From the NCBI RefSeq assembly GCF_006716315.1, contig NZ_VFOV01000001.1, positions 3,054,501 to 3,118,500 of the forward strand: 64,000 nucleotides of DNA, given 5' to 3'. Below the pieces are notes generated by a model, which saw nothing but the letters and a program-made list of their open reading frames with translations, was not told where the DNA came from and did not search any database. Positions 59,000-64,000 of this stretch are shown one piece after another. Each line of letters begins with the position of its first letter. The first letter of the stretch is position 1. The stretch is from Nocardioides albertanoniae. GTDB taxonomy: Bacteria; Actinomycetota; Actinomycetes; Propionibacteriales; Nocardioidaceae. The position numbers and the translations under genes are program-made.

Positions 59000-61513
59000 A
59001 TGCGCCTTATGGCACGCGGAAAGACGAAGCAGGACGTCCCGGACGACTTCGAGGAGCACATCCTCGACACCGACATCGGTGACGAGATGCGATCCTCGTT
59101 CCTGGAGTACTCCTACTCCGTCATCTACTCGCGGGCGCTGCCCGACGCCCGCGACGGCCTCAAGCCCGTGCAGCGCCGGATCCTCTACACGATGAACGAC
59201 ATGGGCGTACGCCCCGACCGCGGTCACGTGAAGTGTGCGCGCATCGTCGGTGAGGTGATGGGCAAGCTGCACCCGCACGGTGACGGCGCGATCTACGACG
59301 CCCTGGTGCGGATGGCGCAGCCGTGGGCGATGCGGCTGCCGATGATCGACGGGCACGGCAACTTCGGCTCCCCCGGTGGCGACGACCCCGCTGCCGCGAT
59401 GCGTTACACCGAGGCCCGGATGGGTCTGGCCGCGCAGGCGATGACCGAGGACATCAAGGAAGACACCGTCGACTTCCGCCCCAACTACGACTCGCGGGAG
59501 ATGGAGCCGAGCGTGCTCCCCGCGGCGATCCCCAACCTGCTGGTCAACGGTGCCACCGGCATCGCGGTCGGCATGGCCACCAACATGGCCCCGCACAACC
59601 TGGTCGAGGTCGTCTCCGCCGCGCGCCACCTGATCAAGCACCCCGGCGCCGAGCTCGACACCCTGATGAAGTTCATCCCGGGGCCCGACCTGCCCACCGG
59701 CGGCACCATCGTCGGGCTCGACGGGATCAGGGATGCGTACGAGACGGGCCGGGGCTCCTTCAAGATCCGCGCCACCACGCGGATCGAGCCGTTCGGGCGC
59801 CGCAAGGGCATCGTGATCACCGAGCTGCCGTTCAACATCGGCACCGAGAAGATCATCGAGCGCGTCAAGGTGCTGGTGCAGTCGAAGAAGATCCAGGGCA
59901 TCGCCGACCTCAAGGACCTCACCGACCGTGAGCACGGCACCCGCCTGGTCATCGAGATCAAGAACGGCTTCGTGCCCGAGGCGGTGCTCGAGCAGCTCTA
60001 CAAGATGACCCCGCTGGAGGACTCCTTCGGCATCAACAACGTCGCGCTCGTCGACGGCCAGCCGCGCACTCTCGGCCTCAAGGAGCTGCTCGAGGTCTTC
60101 CTCGGCCACCGCTACGACGTCGTGCGGCGCCGCTCGCAGTTCCGCCGCGACAAGGCCGCCGACCGGCTGCACCTGGTCGACGGTCTGCTGATCGCGATCC
60201 TCGACATCGACGAGGTCATCCAGCTGATCCGCTCCTCGGAGAACGCCGGCGAGGCCAAGGAGCGGCTGATGACCGTCTTCGACCTGAGCCAGGCGCAGGC
60301 GGAGTACATCCTCGACATGGCGCTGCGCCGGCTGACGAAGTTCTCCAAGATCGAGCTGGAGAAGGAGCGCGACGACCTGCGCGCCACCATCGACTACCTC
60401 GACTCGATCCTCAACGACGACGACCTGCTCCGCAAGGTCGTCTCCGACGAGCTCGGCGAGGTCGCCAAGACGTTCGGCACCCCGCGGCGCACCGTGCTGC
60501 TCGCCTCCGCCGGCTCCCCGGCGCTGGAGTCGATGAGCCTCGAGGTCGCCGACGACCCGTGCTTCGCGCTGCTCTCCTCGACCGGGCTGCTCGCCCGCTC
60601 GAGCGACGCGGCGCCCTACGAGACCGCCTTCACGGGCCACGTGGCCTCCGGCGGCGGCCGCGCCAACCACGACGTCGTCACCTCGGTGGTGCCGGCGACC
60701 GCGCGCGGACAGATCGGCGTGCTGACCTCCCGCGGGCGCCTCGTACGCCTCGGTGTGCTCGACCTGCCCGCGATGCCTCCGACGGCCGGTGACCCCAACC
60801 TGTCCGGTGGGCTGCCGCTGTCCGCGCTGCTCTCGCTGGAGTCCGACGAGCGCGCGCTGGCGCTGACCACGCTGGCCACCGAGGGCCCCGGCATCGCGCT
60901 CGGCACCAAGCTCGGTGTCGTCAAGCGGGTCAACCCCGAGGTGCTGCTCAACAAGGACGAGTGGGAGATCATCAAGCTCGCCGACGGCGACGAGGTCGTC
61001 GGCGCCACCCAGCTGCGCACCGGCGAGGAGTCGCTGGTCTTCGTCACCTCCGACGCCCAGCTGCTCCACTTCCCCGCCGACGGCGTCCGTCCGCAGGGCC
61101 GCAGCGCCGGCGGTGTGGCGGGCGTGCGGATGGCCCACGGCTCCCGGGTCGTCTTCTTCGGTGCGATCTCCGCCGAGCATCCCGAAGGTGCCTGTGTGGT
61201 CACCGTGGCCGGGTCGTCCTCCGCCCTGCCCGGCACCGAGACCGGCTCGGTGAAGACCACGCCGTTCAGCGAGTTCCCGGCCAAGGGCCGGGCCACCGGC
61301 GGCGTACGCGCCCATCGCTACCTCAAGGGCGAGGACTCCCTGGCCTTCGCCTGGGTCGGGGCCGCGCCCGCGCTCGCCGCTGCCGCCTCCGGCGCCCCGA
61401 TCGACCTGCCCGACATCGACCCGCGCCGTGACGGCTCCGGGGTGCCGCTCGAGCAGCCGATCGACGCCGTCTCGGGCCCGGTCGCCAACCTGTTCCCGGC
61501 CTCCGCCGGCTGA
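59000..61513 (+). CDS. parC: DNA topoisomerase IV subunit A (GyrA/ParC family)
   Basis: An 837-residue type IIA topoisomerase A subunit that breaks and rejoins DNA to unlink chromosomes. The N-terminal [20 protein letters not shown] and [20 protein letters not shown] (91-110) precede the catalytic Tyr136 in [11 protein letters not shown]. The coiled-coil gate follows at about 370-490 and a six-bladed propeller fills the C-terminus. A canonical GyrA box QRRGGKG is not seen ([11 protein letters not shown] instead), favouring ParC over GyrA. AAGGA lies 9 nt before the ATG at 59000. The position equal to E. coli GyrA Ser83 is Gly96. No parE gene is in view. Confidence 0.85.
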   Translation: MRLMARGKTKQDVPDDFEEHILDTDIGDEMRSSFLEYSYSVIYSRALPDARDGLKPVQRRILYTMNDMGVRPDRGHVKCARIVGEVMGKLHPHGDGAIYDALVRMAQPWAMRLPMIDGHGNFGSPGGDDPAAAMRYTEARMGLAAQAMTEDIKEDTVDFRPNYDSREMEPSVLPAAIPNLLVNGATGIAVGMATNMAPHNLVEVVSAARHLIKHPGAELDTLMKFIPGPDLPTGGTIVGLDGIRDAYETGRGSFKIRATTRIEPFGRRKGIVITELPFNIGTEKIIERVKVLVQSKKIQGIADLKDLTDREHGTRLVIEIKNGFVPEAVLEQLYKMTPLEDSFGINNVALVDGQPRTLGLKELLEVFLGHRYDVVRRRSQFRRDKAADRLHLVDGLLIAILDIDEVIQLIRSSENAGEAKERLMTVFDLSQAQAEYILDMALRRLTKFSKIELEKERDDLRATIDYLDSILNDDDLLRKVVSDELGEVAKTFGTPRRTVLLASAGSPALESMSLEVADDPCFALLSSTGLLARSSDAAPYETAFTGHVASGGGRANHDVVTSVVPATARGQIGVLTSRGRLVRLGVLDLPAMPPTAGDPNLSGGLPLSALLSLESDERALALTTLATEGPGIALGTKLGVVKRVNPEVLLNKDEWEIIKLADGDEVVGATQLRTGEESLVFVTSDAQLLHFPADGVRPQGRSAGGVAGVRMAHGSRVVFFGAISAEHPEGACVVTVAGSSSALPGTETGSVKTTPFSEFPAKGRATGGVRAHRYLKGEDSLAFAWVGAAPALAAAASGAPIDLPDIDPRRDGSGVPLEQPIDAVSGPVANLFPASAG

Positions 61514-61516
61514 GGC

Positions 61517-61551
61517 CGCGCGGGTGGGGGCGATCAGAACCCACCCGCGCG
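61517..61551 (+). terminator. Terminator hairpin after parC
   Basis: Perfect 12-bp arms CGCGCGGGTGGG (61517-61528) and CCCACCCGCGCG (61540-61551) enclose an 11-nt loop, starting 3 nt after the parC stop. No T-run follows, as is common at high GC. Confidence 0.7.
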
Positions 61552-61587
61552 ACCCCGAACCTGGTCCGACGTGACATCCTGACCCGC

Positions 61588-62307
61588 ATGCTCACGACTC
61601 TGGGGCGACACCTGCCACGCCTCGCATTCGCACTCGTCGCCCTGCTCGCCGCGCTCCTCGTGATGACCTCGTGCGGCGACGAGGACCCGACGAAGGGGCG
61701 TACGCCGAAGCAGGTGCTCGCGGCGGCGCAGAAGACCCTCGACGAGACGAGCGGGATCAACTTCTCGATCGCCTCCGACAACCTGCCCGAGGGCGTCACG
61801 ACGCTGAAGAAGGCCTCCGGCACGCTGACCCGCAAGCCTGCTTTCGAAGGCACTCTGACGGTGCCGGTGATGGGCACCGAGGCTCAGGTCGACGTCGTCT
61901 CGGTCGACAACGTGGTCTACGCGAAGCTGCCGTTCACGACCTCGTTCCAGAAGCTCGACCCGGCCGACTACGGCGTGCCCGACCCGGCCGGGCTGATCGC
62001 GCCCGACAGCGGCATCTCCTCGCTGCTCGCCTCGACGCAGGGGCTCGAGCTCGGCAAGTCGGTGCGTGGCGGCGCCGACAACAAGGAGATCCTCTCCACC
62101 TACACCGGCACGCTGCCCGACACCGCGGTCAAGAAGGTGCTGCCCGGCGCTGCCGGCGAGTTCGACGTCACCTACGTCGTCAACGACTCCGACGAGCTCA
62201 CCGAGGCCACCATCAAGGGGCACTTCAGCGGTGAGGGCGAGGCGGCCTACTCCTACACGATCGACGTGAGCGAGTACGACGTCGAGAAGGCGATCGCCAA
62301 GCCGTGA
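61588..62307 (+). CDS. lprG: LppX/LprAFG-family lipoprotein (LprG-like)
   Basis: A 239-residue lipoprotein. The hydrophobic N-terminus FALVALLAALLVMTSCG ends with the lipobox Cys near residue 29. The mature half-barrel matches the LppX/LprG family (QVLAAAQKTLDETSGINFSI, LTRKPAFEGTLTVPVMGTEA, VDVVSVDNVVYAKLPFTTSF). LprG binds triacylated lipids in its cavity and hands them across the envelope. The downstream MFS transporter starts inside its stop codon (GTGA), the same order as mycobacterial lprG and the Rv1410c/P55 pump, supporting this assignment. Confidence 0.85.
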   Translation: MLTTLGRHLPRLAFALVALLAALLVMTSCGDEDPTKGRTPKQVLAAAQKTLDETSGINFSIASDNLPEGVTTLKKASGTLTRKPAFEGTLTVPVMGTEAQVDVVSVDNVVYAKLPFTTSFQKLDPADYGVPDPAGLIAPDSGISSLLASTQGLELGKSVRGGADNKEILSTYTGTLPDTAVKKVLPGAAGEFDVTYVVNDSDELTEATIKGHFSGEGEAAYSYTIDVSEYDVEKAIAKP

Positions 62308-64000
62308 AGGCCATCTTGTGGCTGGGAGCGATCGCGGTCGCGTTCGCCGCCGCCGACACCTACGTCGTCGTGCTGGCGCTGCCCGACATGATGGCCGGCG
62401 TCGGGCTCTCGATCGAGGAGCTGCAGCGGGCCGCGCCGTTGATCTCAGGTTTCCTGCTGGGCTACGTCGCGGTGCTGCCGCTGATCGGACGCCTCGCCGA
62501 CCTGTTCGGCCACCTGCCGGTGCTCGTGGGCGGGCTGATCGTCTTCGCCTTCGGCTCGTTCCTGACCGCGCTGTCGTGGGACCTGGCCGCGATGGTCGTC
62601 GGCCGGTTCTTCCAAGGGCTGGGCGGCGGGGCGCTCGTGCCGGCGACGCTGGCGCTGGTCGCGGCGCTCTATCCGGTGGAGCGCCGTGGGGTGCCGCTCG
62701 GGCTGGTCTCGGCGGTCCAGGAGCTCGGTTCGGTGCTCGGCCCGCTCATCGGCGCCACCGTCCTCGCGCTCGCCGACTGGCGGGCGATCTTCCTCCTCAA
62801 CCTCGTCGTCGGCGTCGTGCTGGCGGTGGCGATCCGGCAGCTCGGCCGCTCGGAGCGCGCCGGCCGGCCAGACCGGGAAGGCCGGGCAGGCCGCGGGCTG
62901 CCCGACCTGGTCGCCCTGGCGCTGTTGCTGCTCGCCGGCGCCGCGTTCATGCTGCTGGCGATCGAGCCGACCGCGCTCGTGCAGGATCTGACATGGGGCG
63001 CGCTCTACGTGCCCGCGGCCGGCTCGACGCGCTGGCTGACGCCGCTCGGCCTGATCACGATCGTGGCCACCGTCGGGTTCGTGGCCACGTGGGGCCTGCG
63101 GCCCGGCGTACGCAGCGTGCTCCGGCGCATCGCGGCCGAGGTCGATCTGCTCGGGGCGCTGCTGCTCTCGATCGCCCTGGCCGGTGTGATCCTGGCGTTC
63201 GCGACCGCAGACCCCGAGGTGGCGGTCTTCTCCGAGCAGGGCGTCTGGTATCTGGTCGCCGCCGGGTTGGCGCTGCTGGGTCTCGTCGTCCACCTGCGCC
63301 GTGCACCGGACCCGATCGTGCCGCGTGGTGCGTTCACCCGCTCCCCCGCCTGGGGCTCGGTGCTGGTCTCGTTCTTCGTCGGCGCCGCGCTGGTGGCGGC
63401 GCTGATCGACGTGCCCCTCTTCGCCCGCACGACGATCTACGGCGAGAGCCAGCTGAAGGCGGCGCTGGTGCTGCTGGAGTTCCTGGTCGCTCTGCCCGTC
63501 GGTGCGATCGCGGGAGGCTTCCTCCTGCGGCGTCTGCCGGCGGGAGTGATAGCCGGCGGCGGCATGCTGCTCGCCGCCGTGGCGTTCGGGTTCATGGCGC
63601 GCTGGGACGCCGACGCGCTCCGCTCGATGTCGGCGACGGTCGTGCTGGTCGCCGGCGGCCTCGGCTTCGGGCTCGCCCTGGCCCCGATCAACGCCGCGAT
63701 CCTGGCCACCACCGAGCAGTCGATGCACGGCCTGACCACGTCCTTCACGGTCGTGGCGCGCATGGTCGGCATGCTGGTCGGCATCTCGGCCCTGACCACC
63801 ATCGGCCTGCGCAGCTACTACTCCGCCCAGGCCGACCTGCCCTCGCTCTCCGACGTCTGCACCGGTGGCGGCATGTGCGCGGAGTATCAGGACCTGCTCG
63901 TCGGCGCCGCCATCGCCCAGGAGCACACCGTCTTCGCCGGCGCAGCCGTCTGCGCCGGCATCGCCGCGCTGCTCTCCGTGGTGCTTCTGCGCGGCGCGCA
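62304..64000 (+). CDS. MFS transporter, P55 (Rv1410c)-like, 3' end beyond the window
   Basis: At least 565 codons of a 14-helix-type MFS transporter run off the right edge with no stop. It begins VKAILWLGAIAVAFAAADTY. Motif A-like LLGYVAVLPLIGRLADLFGH follows, then VVGRFFQGLGGGALVPATLA and motif C-like VSAVQELGSVLGPLIGATVL. Its GTG overlaps the LprG stop. In mycobacteria this pair moves triacylglycerides to the cell surface and affects drug tolerance. A periplasmic loop region near the C-terminus (SDVCTGGGMCAEYQD) is visible. Confidence 0.85.
   Translation, partial: MKAILWLGAIAVAFAAADTYVVVLALPDMMAGVGLSIEELQRAAPLISGFLLGYVAVLPLIGRLADLFGHLPVLVGGLIVFAFGSFLTALSWDLAAMVVGRFFQGLGGGALVPATLALVAALYPVERRGVPLGLVSAVQELGSVLGPLIGATVLALADWRAIFLLNLVVGVVLAVAIRQLGRSERAGRPDREGRAGRGLPDLVALALLLLAGAAFMLLAIEPTALVQDLTWGALYVPAAGSTRWLTPLGLITIVATVGFVATWGLRPGVRSVLRRIAAEVDLLGALLLSIALAGVILAFATADPEVAVFSEQGVWYLVAAGLALLGLVVHLRRAPDPIVPRGAFTRSPAWGSVLVSFFVGAALVAALIDVPLFARTTIYGESQLKAALVLLEFLVALPVGAIAGGFLLRRLPAGVIAGGGMLLAAVAFGFMARWDADALRSMSATVVLVAGGLGFGLALAPINAAILATTEQSMHGLTTSFTVVARMVGMLVGISALTTIGLRSYYSAQADLPSLSDVCTGGGMCAEYQDLLVGAAIAQEHTVFAGAAVCAGIAALLSVVLLRGA

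Noticed and set aside
58463..61315. 950-codon minus-strand frame opposite parC
   Set aside because: It is the complement of the conserved parC gene, rich in Arg, Glu, Val and Gly, with no recognisable motif. Its end is out-of-frame P450 sequence.

Overview
The window is 64 kb of GC-rich chromosomal DNA from an actinobacterium, most likely a nocardioid (Nocardioidaceae); that placement is an inference. It rests on GC content, frequent GTG starts, the cell-division gene sepH, actinobacterial families (DUF3159, DUF5998, an LprG-type lipoprotein next to an MFS pump, a GNAT/acyl-CoA-synthetase fusion) and several apparently leaderless genes with a TAnnnT -10 element 6-8 nt before the start codon. 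No insertion sequence, integrase, prophage or CRISPR array was seen. Most genes are ordinary metabolism, transport and regulation.

Layout. 1-2 kb: divergent gabD (cut by the left edge) and gabT with a palindromic operator. 2-5 kb: acetyltransferase, FAD monooxygenase, a membrane protein and an NTF2-like protein. 5-8.6 kb: four-gene osmoprotectant (OpuC/OsmU-type) ABC importer. 8.8-10.4 kb: flavin reductase and a frameshifted macro-domain gene. 10.5-12.7 kb: an aminoglycoside-phosphotransferase-like kinase coupled to a CorA-tailed membrane protein. 12.7-21 kb: an eight-gene minus-strand operon, the most unusual part of the window (below). 21-23.5 kb: deazaflavin-type oxidoreductase, DUF4345, PutP. 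23.7-32.6 kb: a catabolic island with acyl-CoA ligase, molybdenum hydroxylase (three polypeptides, one of them an iron-sulphur/CoxG fusion), crotonase, divergent PadR regulator and a BenE-type permease. 32.6-35.6 kb: DUF309, YCII-like, methyltransferase and siderophore-type binding protein. 35.7-42 kb: tctCBA importer divergent from crotonase, class III CoA-transferase and LysR. 42-46 kb: DUF202 pair, tRNA-Val(CAC), hydrolase, LysR and DUF3159 with an iron box. 46-64 kb: His-rich Tat PHP-domain protein, TRIC channel, sepH, phoD, tdk, phosphodiesterase, DUF5998, MarR, GNAT-ACS, orphan VapB, P450, parC, and lprG with an MFS pump cut by the right edge.

The candidate new system is the operon at 12672-20970. 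In transcription order it encodes an Hsp70 without its C-terminal lid; a J-like domain lacking HPD, fused to TPRs and two membrane helices; a 941-residue FtsK/SpoIIIE ATPase with one intact and one degenerate P-loop module, as in EccC-type motors; a coiled-coil protein ending in a membrane anchor; two 86-87-residue helical proteins of ESX/WXG100 size without a WXG motif; and two unknown proteins. Gaps after the first gene are between -8 and 22 nt. This suggests a membrane-docked, chaperone-coupled translocation or remodelling machine. Its substrate and role are not visible in the sequence.
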